64,000 nt of DNA from positions 428,317-492,316 of the forward strand of contig FJOG01000035.1 in the NCBI GenBank assembly GCA_900073065.1. Direction: 5' to 3'. The DNA is from Phialocephala subalpina (taxonomy: Eukaryota > Ascomycota > Leotiomycetes > Helotiales > Mollisiaceae). Shown piece by piece: positions 45,339 through 56,063 of this stretch (positions are counted from its first letter, which is position 1; each line of letters begins with the position of its first letter). A program made the position numbers and the translations under genes. Under the pieces are notes generated by a model that did no database searches, was not told where the DNA came from, and saw only the letters and a list, made by a program, of their open reading frames with translations.

Positions 45339-46549
45339 TCATCCTCTCCCTTCACCCACCTCATCAGGATGAAACCACCTCCCATGCCTATAAACACTAT
45401 CCTCTGGCAACTCCTGACTCTGCAACTCAAATCCCGGCCCACAAACATTCTTCCTCCTCACCGCAAAATCCCAATATAATTTCAACCAAACAGCCCTATC
45501 TCTACAATCCGTAGCACCGAACCATTCGTTCTGCTTACATTTCGGCATGTGTTTATTTAGCACATCTTTTGGAGCCACTATCCATGGTTTTGGGACAGGC
45601 CAGTCTGAGAAATGGAGGAAATGAGCTTCGGAGAGGATGGTGTCGGGATCCCATTTCTCGGAACGGGAGGAGAGGTATGCGGCGTGGGAGTGGCGGCGGA
45701 ATTCGCCGGAGAGGAGGTTGAATGGTCGTTGAGGTATCTTGAGGATATAGTTGTGGAAAAGACGGTTCAAAATATCCATATCGTATTCATCTTCCTTCGC
45801 ATTCTTTATCGCAGTCTCGATTTCGGAGAACGTAGTAGCTGATGGTGTCAAAAGCAGCATTTGAGAACTGAATGCCCAGCCGGTTGGGTTGCCCCAGTAG
45901 ACGTATGGCATTGCGATGGGGGATTTGGGGAGGAGGAATAGAGAGTCGAGGTTTTGGAGGACCATGGAGTCGGAGTCCAAGGCGAGGATGCGGTCGTATT
46001 GTGTGAGGTTGAAGGCGAGGAGTTTGGTGTAGGAGTCCGCCCATGTTGGTTGTAGGGTGCCGTTTCGGTGCATAATGTCGACGGGGTGGATTTGTACGTA
46101 GTATTTCGATTGGGCTTCTTGGAGGAGTCGTGCGATGGGAGTGTAGTCGAGTGAGGGGGAGTAGTCGTCGATTTCGTTTGGGTCCCATGTTGAGGGGTAG
46201 AGCATAATCCTGCAGATGATTAGTACAAGCCTGTGGAAGTACATATATGCAGTAGATACCTCTGAGCTCGACTTCCAATATCCTCCATCTGGGACCAGAC
46301 CATCACGGCATTGCAAAGATATTCCGGAGATGTGACATATTGCACATATTTGAACTTGCTCCAGTCTATGCTTGGATCATCGACCGACTTCGTCGGCCGT
46401 GCTGCAGGCCTCCTATCTTCATCATCATGATTGTGTTGTATGACCCAATTGAGCCCGAAAGCTAGGAAGAGGCATATCGTGACGACTTGGAAGACCGGTG
46501 TTACTGCGATGCGCCGGAATCGTCTGGTGTAGTAGCGATAGTTTGCCAT
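45339..46549 (-). CDS. GT8 glycosyltransferase, Gnt1-like type II Golgi protein
   Basis: Two minus-strand exons (46549-46260, 46209-45339) give 386 residues. The short cytosolic tail MANYRYYTRRFRRIA precedes a signal anchor (VFQVVTICLFLAFGLNWVI, about residues 19-37), then a lumenal catalytic domain: KYVQYVTSPEYLCNAVMVW, IMLYPSTW, KLLAFNLTQYDRILALDSDSMVL with the DxD metal-binding motif DSD, LLPKSPIAMPYVYW, and HFLHFSDWPVPKPW. This matches the fungal GT8 group that includes the yeast N-acetylglucosaminyltransferase Gnt1, which modifies N-glycans in the Golgi; the exact donor and acceptor are not certain. The phase-2 intron keeps frame across GSRAQR|IMLYP. It is divergent from the F-box-like gene. 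Confidence 0.88.
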
Positions 46550-46948
46550 GGATCATCGCATATCGTTTGAATGTCTTGAATGCTCTCTGCCGATTCCGCA
46601 GCCCCGCAGAAGCATACCGATTGTTGTGCTGCGGAGAGACATTGTGTTGTTTGTGGAAGAGATATGAGGTTATTGATGATTTCCAAGGCGCTAAATAGAT
46701 ACCCTTGTAACCGAAGCTAGTCCACCCGGCTTCCTCCATCTCCAACCTCTCCTCATTCTTGGAAACATTGATTTGCTTTTTGATGGCAACAATGTCGGTC
46801 AAAATAACATGCAGAAACGCCACAATATGACCTGTTCTCTGTAGCCTACTTGAACCTTTGCGCCTTTCGAATTCCTCGAGTCTGTCTTTTCTGACTAAGA
46901 GTACAAGTCTACTGCCTGGATCTTTCGCATTTCGACACAAGCTTCGTG
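46550..46948. other. Divergent promoter region GT8 / F-box-like gene
   Basis: About 400 bp without a supported gene. Confidence 0.5.
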
Positions 46949-48186
46949 ATGGCTTCTCCCACCGTCGTGTTCTATAGTTCTCCAGAATATCCTTCCCGTA
47001 GGCAAATGCTCTACATTAACACTGGTTTAGCACATGTTGAGTTCGATTCGAGCGGAAGACCAATAATATCAAAATGGTCTTGGCTTCCTCATTTGAAGAG
47101 CACACCCCTCCGAAGATTCGACGTACATGAGCTGCCCGCTGAGATTCGAGTTCTTATTTTCCGTCAATGCCTGTTAGAATGGGAGCCGTCACGCTTCACA
47201 CCGCCTCTCATCAAAGCTTTACGTCCTGATCCGCAACTCTATTACGAAGCTTTAGATATATATTACTCGTTCAAACAATGCTCGACCCCAAGGACCGGTG
47301 AGAGGGCAAAGGGGATCTCGCCATCTGTCTTACGTCGAGCTTGCTCTCTTCGTGTCTGGTATCGGTAAGCAAGTTCTTCTAATTCCCTCGGACAATCGGA
47401 CAAACCAAGTTAATTTTCGCTAGCGCTGAGTTTCTTGACGAGAGGCAGCTTCACCGCCGACGAATGCAATGCAACCTGTTTGATCTTTCGCTCCCCTCCA
47501 CACCAAGTCTACGCAGTCACATTCATTCTTTGTACATGGCGACTGACGTGATAAACGCCCGCGGTACAAGAGCAATGCAAACACTCGTTAGTTTGGTGAA
47601 AAGGGTAATCGTGCATCTTCCTGCCTTGAGGAAGTTGACCATCGAAATCCCTATCACTGAGTGCAAACACGGAACCTGGACTTCTACACTTGCATGTCCA
47701 ACTTTTTCAATCGACAATGCCACTGGAGTTGATCACCAATGGGACTATCGCCCGGAAGATCGTCAATCTTGGTCAAACCTTGCCGTTACTTGGCAGGCTG
47801 AACCATACCAGACTTTGACATGGACGGACTGCGAATATTGGCACAGCATCTCATGGAGACATATCGGCATCGTGTTCACAGTACTCACTTGGTCGCAGAA
47901 GGTCGGCTTCTTCGCAACAACACGGTATCATCCACTGGGTTTGGCGCACCTGAGGAACGCTCCGAACCAGATCTATTGTGGGAATCCCTCCTGTCAACGC
48001 TTTATCGATTTAGCAGAGGAGACTCTGATCTTCAACCCTTGTGATTGGCCAAATGTCAAACCTTGGGCGAAGCCTGAAATAATGGATCCTCAATTGGAGG
48101 ATTCCACGAAGAACTATCGAGTTCCCGCGAAATTCTTAGCTCGAAGATTCCATCCTGCTACCAGGCATAGCTCCCGCACGTCTTAA
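46949..48186 (+). CDS. F-box-like/2EXR-type fungal protein
   Basis: Two exons (46949-47364, 47424-48186) give 392 residues. Around residue 57 is FDVHELPAEIRVLIFRQCLLEW, an F-box-like helix motif of the LP-x-E-[IL]R-x-x-I[FY] kind, followed by IKALRPDPQLYYEALDIYY. The rest has leucine-rich helical segments (HLPALRKLTIEIPI) and a late Cys pair (IYCGNPSCQRFIDLA). Such proteins are abundant in leotiomycetes; a role as substrate adaptor is presumed from the motif only. GTG at 46946 lies just upstream, but ATG 46949 is the natural start. The intron is canonical. Confidence 0.78.
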
Positions 48187-49188
48187 GAGGAACTATCAAG
48201 CCAGCCCGTCCATTTTCCGTCCCACATTTGCTACTTCTCGCGATGAAAGAGTCCCACTTCTTTGTGCCTTTAGCTTCGAATGATCGAAGGTCCTCTGCAG
48301 CATGCGGGAGATGGGACCTGAATGGACAGTGCCGTTTTCACTCTTGAGAGGTCTGGTTCCGCCACCCTTGCAAGCAACACTTTGCTTTTTGTTGGTGGCT
48401 GAATTCGAGCCCTGGGAATGCATGGCAAGCGCCCGACTCTTGTGTAACATAGAGAACATAAGATGCATCGTCAAGCCACTCGTCGTGCTGCGATGATCTC
48501 AATTTTCAGGTACGCCATTTTCCGACTTTCAGTTTTATAGGATCAATTAAATTGCACGTCGAGGGTTGCATGCCTTTCAATCGAAATTCGCATTCTCGAA
48601 GTCATTGCTCTCCGCATAATATTTATGTCTGATCAGACCGACATTCATCCTCTTACGAGATGATACAGCGAGCAAATGCAAAGGGATAAGCCTATAAACA
48701 TAGTACTTCCAGGGCAAGGGAATGGGGCCATGCCTACACATCGCACTCGCACTCCCCAGCTCTACAGCTCCAACTGTTCATGGTACGGACATTCATGAGG
48801 CATTATGGAGGTGTACCACAGTCCGTCATCACAGGTCGTCGCTCCATCTGAAGCCCACGGCAGACATGGATAATTCGGCCTATGAATCGGTCTTCATGGG
48901 TAAATTACCACTTCTTAGCAACTACCGCATCAAGGATTGCCTGATCAAGCCAGAAACTCGTTGGTATCTCGTCCACCATCTGTTCTCACGGATCGTCCCT
49001 GTGGGGCCATTGATGTCTATAATTCTCGAAACAACCCCACTCAAATATTGAAGCAATCAGCCAGCCACAAAATATTTCCTCTGTACTCATCGTCGAGTTC
49101 GTCAACATCGGAAGCAAAAGGTACGCTTTGTTGTCATTTGCAAGCTATCTACGCCGTTAAACCATCGAGAACTCATGAAACACTTTCT
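48187..49188. other. Intergenic, no gene supported
   Basis: A 109-codon plus-strand frame (48722-49051) has no recognisable motif and no intron-like borders. Nothing else was seen. Confidence 0.4.
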
Positions 49189-50154
49189 TTATTGTACATT
49201 GACATTCACCCAATCTCCAGAATTCTTCCACAACATCCCCCGCTTTGCATCCTCAGTATCAATCTTATCCCAATCTGGGTCTTCGTCAACCACAGTCCAG
49301 ATCTCGAACGGCTCATCGTCTTCATCTTCGGTTTCGCCTTTCTCTTGCTTCCCACTAGCTATGAACAGGTTGGCGAAGCTTCCAAAGATTGGTCGAGCGA
49401 TCGGAGGCTGAGGAACGGAGGAAGTATGGTAGGCAACTTGGGCAATGTCAACGCTGCCTTGAACCACTCTTGCTGGTGCTGGCCACTCCTTGACAGTCTC
49501 CCACAGTTGGACTTCCTGAAATTCCTTGACCTCTTTTGGTTTCACCACCGCATTTCCCTCTGCATCCTTACCGATCTCGACTTCCTTCAAGCTCGCAAAA
49601 ACAATCTTGTTGTACTCTTCCCTACCCTTACTCTTCTCTTCTTCCACTTTGGGTTCTCGTCCTTCACTCTCAAAATCAAGCTCAACTCCTCCCTTCTTCT
49701 CATCCCTACCACCTTCATCCCCAACACGATACACCTTCTCTTCCTCCCACTCCACTACCCGTTCATACTCCCTAACCTCCTTCTTTACCCCCAGACTTAC
49801 TGGTCGACACTTAGTACACACCTCTTTCATCCGTACTTCCATCGGTTTGGTTGCCATGTTCGTGCATCTTGTCTTAGTAGGATTGTTCTTATCGTCTTTC
49901 TTGTTCTTGTTATTTTTGGTTTCCGGATAGTCTGGGGAGAGGGGGGAGAGGTTGCAAGTTTTGTTTAAAGGAGACCAGACGTGACGGATTCGAGGCTTGT
50001 TCAGCCAGGTTTTGTGGGTGCAGGTGTAGAGTTAGAGGGTGTAGTGGCATTTCTTTGTGAAGTCGGGCTTGGGATCTGAGGTCGGCATGGTAATAGATGT
50101 AGACTTTGCTAGTGGGACGTGCCACTTCTCTTTTACTTGGGGGTCTGTTGGCAT
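49189..50154 (-). pseudogene. CHY/YxCxH Cys-rich protein gene with one in-frame stop
   Basis: A 322-codon minus-strand frame from ATG 50154 to the stop at 49189 is broken once, by TAA at 50034-50032. Just before the stop it reads KKCHYTL and just after LYTCTHKTWLNKPRIRH, lining up with CHYVEQVYKCCH in the gene at 54779-55381 and VYTCNHRAPKPRAVH in the gene at 56064-57112. The stop falls where the relative has Glu-Gln, so a CAA or CAG to TAA change is likely. No AG acceptor exists between the stop and the conserved YTC, so an intron does not rescue it. Downstream are a Cys pair (VCTKC) and an acidic/basic region. Translation from ATG 49857 could still give a 222-residue product lacking the first motif. 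Confidence 0.55.
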
Positions 50155-51172
50155 TTGAAGTGTTTGTGTTAGAGATGGAGATGGATCTTGGTCGAGCGGC
50201 ATGAGGAGTGATCTGAAGAGGCATTTATAAAGTGGAACATTTGAAGATTGGGGATGTTGTGAATGTGGTGGGTTGGAGAGACATTTGTGATGAAGGCCGG
50301 TGTTATTGTGTCTAGGTGGGAAGATGTAAATGGGAGGATAGGGCTCACGTGCTGGGATGAATCAAATTTAAGGGCTAGATTGCTAGGCGACCTCGGGACA
50401 TCTCACTTCAACGCAACATAGCGATTGGGTTGGTAAGTGCCATTCAGACGTTAGAGCTAAGGACGAGTCTTCTCAGTACAAGTCTCGAATTCCTCCAAAA
50501 AACTATCACGTTTACTGCCCCTCGCTTAGCCATCCACCCATCCCATCCGTCTCCGAGCCTCCGCCCTCCTTCGCTGCGAATTTTCCCCGAGATCAGTCGT
50601 CCTTGATATCGCAGTCCGGTACCTTTTTGACCATTCCGATACCGGTTTCCATTCTTCTTCTCGTAAAGATTGGAGCGAGCGCGGATGGATTGAGAATCGA
50701 CATTCTCCGCAGTAGCCGTAGAAGCCTCTGGCTGTGCATCGGAGGTTGGGGCATGGATTCGAGTGTGTATTGAGTGGCGTAGCCGCTGTCCTCGGAATAC
50801 TGTATTGTCTATTGCCTTGAGTACTGAGTACTAGAAATTCTACTATTGTGAAGTCCTAGCAGATGTGGGAATTTGACCTAAAGGTTTAAATCAGATATGG
50901 GGGTTGAGTACGATATTTTGACAGCTTGATATTTTGTTTTATTGGATGCCCGAACCATTCACGCTCTCGCGAGTCAAGATAATCATTCATGTAAGCTTGA
51001 AGCGTTTAAATAAAACTCCACTACAGCCCCAATACATGCAACAACACATCTCAAAGCAAAATTCGCTCCCCAACACCAAGTCCCAATCTCTTATTCTTCT
51101 TCCAGAAATGTATCGTCATACCCTCCTCTATATTTCCTACCTCTTGTGCCATTGCGGTGTAGGATAATACTC
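50155..51172. other. Intergenic, no gene supported
   Basis: Contains CACGTG (50346-50351), about 195 bp upstream of the ATG of the broken Cys-rich gene. No coding frame supported. Confidence 0.4.
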
Positions 51173-51382
51173 TCAATCATACCCGCAATGATGACAGGGG
51201 TATTCGGTTGTTAGCAAACCACAGTTTTCACAAGGCGAGCTTCCAGCAGACGGCTGAGATGAGTATGAGGGGCTAGTTTCGAATACGGGGTGGTTGCGAT
51301 CCCAGTTAGAAGAGCTAAAACCGCCTGTAGCGTACAAGGCACACAGGGGATGCATTGGCAGTTGCACTTGGATTTGCGACAT
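51173..51382 (-). CDS. 69-residue zinc-ribbon-like microprotein
   Basis: ATG 51382 to the stop at 51173. The product starts MSQIQVQLPMHPLCALYATG, has a Ser/Pro-rich middle and ends CENCGLLTTEYPCHHCGYD: C-x2-C-G then C-x2-C-G, a one-sided zinc ribbon at the very C-terminus. The frame is open upstream to an ATG at 51742 (189 codons), but the sequence before 51382 is C/A/T-rich like a 5' UTR. However, part of that upstream frame (EPFSNAPGFWVHLE) resembles an open frame at 53571-53777 (DPFKINCPGFFLRCE), so the longer form cannot be excluded. Metal binding is inferred from spacing only. Partners may be the similar small genes at 52959 and 54176. Confidence 0.5.
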   Translation of the reverse strand: MSQIQVQLPMHPLCALYATGGFSSSNWDRNHPVFETSPSYSSQPSAGSSPCENCGLLTTEYPCHHCGYD

Positions 51383-51962
51383 ATTCTGCAAGTGGTGAGG
51401 TGAGAAATCTTGAATGAAGGGGTAAAATTGACGGTTCTTGTTGGTTGTGTTCTTGATTCGGTTGAGGTGTGTGTCGGCTGTTGAGAAAGGATGGATTTTG
51501 GGAAGGACCACAACTGGTAGCTGAGCTTTTATGCTTCTTCTGAACTGATCAAACTTTTGAGTGGCCTGAAGTCCTGGGACATTCAGAAGTAAGTCAAAAA
51601 GGCGGAGTAAGCGCCTGTTTGGAGCATGAACCAAGACCCTAAGGTTTGAGGGCAGAAGATTTGAAAATTGCGCTTCTAAATGTACCCAAAATCCCGGGGC
51701 ATTGGAAAAGGGCTCGATCGCACGCGAGAGGGTGTGGATCATGCTATCGAGGCTGAGTAGAGTGAAGGTGAGTTCACCAAGTCATAAAGTCAAGACATAG
51801 TAGTGATTGGGCATGCTTTTCATTGTCTTATGCTCGTACATATACATTTTCGAGGCTACATTGGGAAACACGAGTCTCGGAATATCAGGCTTGCTTCCCT
51901 CCATATGGTACCATCCATCCTCCCATCCCTGAGTGTCCTAGCCTTCCTGAGTACTTTACATC
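51383..51962. other. Intergenic or leader of the zinc-ribbon gene
   Basis: Holds the possible N-terminal extension of the 51173 gene and its promoter. No other gene seen. Confidence 0.4.
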
Positions 51963-52241
51963 TCAAATTGGGCTACACTCCTTCATCCAATATTTCTTGC
52001 ATCCCATGCAGGTGAAGACAAGGACCTTCTTCTTCGATCTGCAACTGCAAGGTCTCAAAAGTTTCGAACCGCTGAGCGCTCTGTTCACCACATCGGCGTT
52101 GTTGGACTTGACTTCCTTTTGCGAGGTATTTTCTTGGTGCTCACTGAAGTTGCAGCCGCGGCAGTATCGATTCACCGCAACCGCGTCATTTCGACTCAAA
52201 CATCCCTTGCCGCGGCAAGGTGCTGAGGCGCTGCTACCCAT
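51963..52241 (-). CDS. 92-residue Cys-rich protein
   Basis: ATG 52241, stop 51963. It begins MGSSASAPCRGKGCLSRNDA and continues RYCRGCNFSEHQENTSQ; the C-terminal half reads LLRPCSCRSKKKVLVFTCMGCKKYWMKECSPI. Cys spacing is C-x4-C, C-x2-C, C-x-C, C-x2-C, C, consistent with two small metal-binding knuckles. No signal peptide. MGSSxS at the start also fits an N-myristoylation signal, which would place it at a membrane; that is speculative. It sits within the island of minus-strand Cys-rich small genes. Function unknown. Confidence 0.5.
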   Translation of the reverse strand: MGSSASAPCRGKGCLSRNDAVAVNRYCRGCNFSEHQENTSQKEVKSNNADVVNRALSGSKLLRPCSCRSKKKVLVFTCMGCKKYWMKECSPI

Positions 52242-52958
52242 CTTGAATATTAGAGGGTATGTTTTGGTGAGGTGTTGAAGTGTTTGGGGGTGTTCGCGTT
52301 GGGGTTATTGTCAGATCGAACTTGCGGAGACGAAACGAACGCGCGACGAAATATTTCTTAGTCGCGGTGGAGGTCTGAATCACCTACTTCGTTTTGACCA
52401 GTCACAAATTTTGCGCACAAGCGAGGTGACTGCCTTTGCGATTCGAGGTACACCTGTGATTATAGATGCGATCTGACGTAGGGGAGGCGGAGGGTCGAGG
52501 TGGGAGTCACCGCGTCGTTTTCATTGTCCCAACTTTTTGTACATCACTCACTCTCCGGCGAAAGGTTCTCATGACAACGACGCACAGAAATATGAGAGGA
52601 AGAGAGATGGGGAAGGAGAGTTTCTCAGAAGCCATTGGAGTATTCTTAACTACACGAGTAGTTTGACCAGAATCAGCAAATATGGCATTCACAAAGTGGT
52701 CAAATGCGAAGATCACAAACCAGATGCGTTTGGGAACAAGTTCTGGTGAGGAGGGACTGGTGGTATGGAGAACACAGAGTTTTCAACGCCCCATGAAGGC
52801 TGGTAAAACGAAGGCATCAGTGGATCATGCAGGACGAGGAGTACAGACTTTGCCAGAGGAGCATATCTTAGAGGCACAAGTTTTTGGTATGAGTTAACTT
52901 CGTGTGGACATGCGCAGCAGCCAGCTAAAAACCATGCTCATCGTCGGAGTTGTAACAA
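52242..52958. other. Intergenic, no gene supported
   Basis: Short random frames only on both strands. Confidence 0.4.
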
Positions 52959-53135
52959 TTATAGGACGCTACAGAAACTATCCTCTACACCCGCCCCATT
53001 CCTTCTTCGCTTGGTGGCCCTGCATTTATGCTTTAGAGGAAGCACTTTGAAAGGCGCCATCGGTTGACATCCGCACCCGGTGCAGTCTCCGGTGAAGCCG
53101 GGCTTGCCACAACTTGGGCAATTGGTAGTATCCAT
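52959..53135 (-). CDS. 58-residue zinc-ribbon microprotein
   Basis: A 59-codon frame from ATG 53135 to TAA 52959. The product starts MDTTNCPSCGKPGFTGDCTG and continues CGCQPMAPFK; it then turns basic (HKCRATKRRRNGAG) and ends SFCSVL. C6-x2-C9 and C18-x2-C21 form a textbook zinc ribbon of the CPxCG...CxGCG type. The upstream sequence is A/C-rich, like a fungal leader, and the ATG is the first in frame. The basic tail could contact nucleic acid, but this is inference. It is the shortest complete member of the Cys-rich island. Confidence 0.55.
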   Translation of the reverse strand: MDTTNCPSCGKPGFTGDCTGCGCQPMAPFKVLPLKHKCRATKRRRNGAGVEDSFCSVL

Positions 53136-54175
53136 TTGCGGAGTATGTATTCCTTTCCGAGGGATATTTGATTAATGAGGTCGGTATCGAGTTTCTTGAG
53201 GTTCTCGCTCTTGGACTCGAGACTTTGGAAGTTTTGGAAATGGGCTGTCGAAGTCGAGATATTTGGAGGTGGCAAATCCTGCTTTTATACACCCAGATTT
53301 GCATATGGATGTTATTGTACTCTTAAAAAGCGTTATTGCGAGAATGACCTTCCATCATGAAAGCTGCTCGAACTAGTGTGAATGCTCTTTGAGTCGAACA
53401 CAACCGATCGGAGCAGCCTCCCTGCACGCGACACCACTTTCGAACTTCTCATAGATTTCATATTCTCTCCTTATTCCGCTAACTTGATGTTAACGTTGCA
53501 CACGTCATGTTTCAAAGAGCTACCTGAGTGAGCTATGCCCTGTCAAGAAAAGAAAAGCTTCGAGCACATCTCAAACTGGTGTTAAAGTGGGGCTGCCTTG
53601 CTCGCTTAAAAAGGGGGCGGGGTCAACGCTCTCCGATATCTCCCCCGTGAGCGAAAAGACATCCGATCTGCTTCGAAAAGTATCATGAAAAACTCCAGAA
53701 AACTCAGCTTGAGCCTCAGTAAAATCAGGTTCGCAGCGTAGGAAAAACCCCGGGCAGTTTATTTTAAAGGGATCCAATCCTAAGGGTTACATCGCATCGA
53801 TAGTCGTCTAGTCGGATCGTCCAGCACCCTTGATCAAGGGGTGGTCCTGTTATATGTTAGTTATGCGTTGAAATATGGAGAGGAGATAAACTTACCAGTC
53901 GTGGAGGACAAAAACCATTTTGCGTATTTAAATCTATACAACTTTCGTCGAGCGTGCCGAAGTGGTGTGGGCATTTACCACTAATGCGCCGCGGTCCACA
54001 GGCGATCGATTCACCATTGCGAGTTTCACACGAGCATGAAATTATATTTATGATTTCTGAATGATGTAGTAGTATACCTTATAGCAGCCAGCTACTTCCA
54101 AGGCAAAAATCTCCTAAACAAATTGTCTGCTTCCGTCACCTTTACCCCTTGACAATATCTAGACCTGGTTTCTTC
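53136..54175. other. Intergenic; one open frame resembling part of the 51173 gene's leader
   Basis: A minus-strand frame at 53571-53777 (no ATG) contains DPFKINCPGFFLRCEPDF, similar to EPFSNAPGFWVHLEAQF upstream of 51382. It may be a decayed gene piece. No other feature was seen. Confidence 0.35.
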
Positions 54176-54436
54176 TTACCATAACCAAGGCCGCTGAGCC
54201 TGACCTCGTCCCTCAGACTTAGCATATCGATAGGTACTGGAGACTGTCATTTCCTCTTTTTCCTTGGGAGGACTTGGAGACCACCGACATGCTACACAAG
54301 AATTTAATTTTGATGCATGATCACAATTCGTGCCACATTTTGGACATCCGTAAGACAAGTTCTTGTAATCGAAGCCACAATTTTGACAACAACCATGCTT
54401 TAACACGCCCACGTTGAATTTGACGCAGCGGCACAT
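54176..54436 (-). CDS. 86-residue zinc-ribbon protein
   Basis: ATG 54436, stop 54176. The product starts MCRCVKFNVGVLKHGCCQNC; GFDYKNLSYGCPKCGTNCDH follows, then a late SCVACRW, so there are three C-x2-C pairs plus a C-x-C start. The C-terminus is charged and polar (SPPKEKEEMTVSS). The C-Q-N-C-G ... C-P-K-C-G arrangement matches the neighbouring microproteins at 51173 and 52959. It is divergent from the plus-strand Cys/His gene at 54779 (342 bp apart). No signal peptide or known domain beyond the ribbon. Likely zinc-binding; function unknown. Confidence 0.55.
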   Translation of the reverse strand: MCRCVKFNVGVLKHGCCQNCGFDYKNLSYGCPKCGTNCDHASKLNSCVACRWSPSPPKEKEEMTVSSTYRYAKSEGRGQAQRPWLW

Positions 54437-54778
54437 GTTAAGCTTTCCTCTTTCTGTTTGTTGAAGATGCTGTGTGTTTGTATTGAAGATTTGAGTCGGA
54501 TCGCGATGCGTTTGCCTCGGAAGGTAGGAAAGTCAAAGATCGTTCTAGATGGAGGTCAAGCTAAAATTTATGGAGAGTCCTTGCTTAAATAGACGTTTTG
54601 GCTTTGAATGTGATTGAACGTATGATTCGCTTTCGAAATGCATTCGCCGAATTCTAATGTTCATCATCGATGCCGACTTTGTTCAAGTCGTCATGACGTG
54701 TAACTTTAATCCAAGGAGAAACTTCTTTTCCCAAAGCGCCAACAACACTTTCAATCTTCATCCTTACCAAAGCGCAAA
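54437..54778. other. Divergent promoter region of two Cys-rich genes
   Basis: 342 bp with no gene; an A/C-rich leader precedes ATG 54779. Confidence 0.45.
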
Positions 54779-55381
54779 ATGCCCCACCGAAGAATTCCAG
54801 CATTGGGTATCTGCCTCAAACTCCCACCGCGTCCCTCAATCACTCCCGATTTCCCTCTTCAATACCAGCCTCCTCCGCGCAGCCAACCGGCTTTCGACGA
54901 ATCATCAACATGCCACTACGTGGAACAAGTTTACAAATGCTGTCACTCACCCTACGCAACCACCGTCCCACCACAGGTTCGCCACATATCCCTCTGTCCC
55001 TACGCACACCAACCTCTCTCCTCAAACGTCCAGCCTAAACTCATTTGTCTCAATCTTCGCGGGCAGCCAATGATAGTTGAGATTCTGACAATGTGCGATC
55101 CTTGTATTTTGAAATTGGAGGGACCTGGTGTTGCTGTTATTCCGCTTCCGAGAGCGAGCTTTCATGGGAATTTTGGGGAAGGAAAAGTTGGGCTTGAGGG
55201 TGAGTGGGTTTTGGTGTACAAGAAGACTGAGTGTGGCGGCGTTGAGAAGGAGCGATGGATCATAATTCAGGCGAAGAAGCTTTGGAGAGTGTGGCAGACC
55301 GGCAAGAGGACCAAGGGAGAAGTTGGAGAAAGTGAGATTGTGATTTGGATTGATGGCGAGGAGTGGACTGTCGTACGTTGA
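54779..55381 (+). CDS. 200-residue CHY/YxCxH Cys-His protein
   Basis: A single exon. After a Pro-rich N-terminus the core reads STCHYVEQVYKCCHSPY, VRHISLCPYAHQ, LICLNLRG and ILTMCDPCILKLEG. This gives C, C, C-H, H, C, H, C and C-x2-C, a likely two-zinc module. The C-terminal part is Trp-rich (EGEWVLVYKK, ERWIIIQAKKLWRVWQ, EIVIWIDGEEWTVVR) and looks beta-rich. The same order Y-x-C-x-H ... H-I-x-x-C ... C-x-x-C occurs in the genes at 49189-50154 (broken) and 56064-57112, so the three form a local family. I know no characterised member. Confidence 0.6.
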   Translation: MPHRRIPALGICLKLPPRPSITPDFPLQYQPPPRSQPAFDESSTCHYVEQVYKCCHSPYATTVPPQVRHISLCPYAHQPLSSNVQPKLICLNLRGQPMIVEILTMCDPCILKLEGPGVAVIPLPRASFHGNFGEGKVGLEGEWVLVYKKTECGGVEKERWIIIQAKKLWRVWQTGKRTKGEVGESEIVIWIDGEEWTVVR

Positions 55382-56063
55382 GTTCTCTTTGGGGTGATAG
55401 CTTTTTAATTCGCGTTGGATTTGGATTGGATATTGGGTAGGCTAGGTTCTTGGACATGGCTTAGAATGAAGTTTGAGTCTTTGTGAACCGAGCGAGCAGC
55501 ATTGCTGATGCTACTCGAGATCACCGTAAGCAAGCATGCTTGCAAGGAGCCGGTCCAACGGTCGAACCAACATCAGCCGAACACTTCAAAGACCGCAAGT
55601 CAACATTGCCTATAGACTCTGAATTGAATGATTGTCGCAAACAAGAAGAGCTTCTTATGATCATAGTCTATTCCTCGAATGATCAAGAGGATGTTTGGGC
55701 TTGTTGTTTGGAAGGAAAGTCTTGTCATGTTCACGTGACACTTTTGCTCTTTTACCTATATATTTCCTCCCAACTTCTGCCTCCAATTCATCCCCTTAGA
55801 CAACCTCTCGCTTCTTAGCGTGATATACTAGCGTGAAGCCCATATATTTCCTGCAGAGTATATGTGCTAGCGCCTCGCGCTCATCAACTTCCATGCATCT
55901 TCTTCCTCGACAACTCAACACAAATTCAACAGCGCAGCAAGAAGACTCCAATATCTACCGCTCTCCTTTATTTTCAAGTCTCAACCTCCATCGCAAAACT
56001 ACGACTCCAAAAGCGCAACATAAACCATCCACTTTCACACACAATCAACCAACCATATTCACC
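55382..56063. other. Intergenic; promoter of the 56064 gene
   Basis: Contains CACGTG (55732-55737), a TATATAT (55757-55763), and a long C/A-rich leader before ATG 56064. A 111-codon frame (55483-55818) shows no recognisable motif. Confidence 0.45.

Noticed and set aside
48937..49968. 343-codon plus-strand frame
   Set aside because: Antisense to the Cys-rich frame at 49189-50154; its start is non-ATG and the composition (Phe/Leu/Ser runs) is what the complement of an acidic/basic frame gives.
51211..51513. Alternative frame with CRICRKSKCNCQCIPCVPC
   Set aside because: Cys-dense, but overlaps the 51173 zinc-ribbon frame on the same strand, and that frame has the better ATG context and a clean C-terminal ribbon. 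It could be revisited if transcripts start further upstream.
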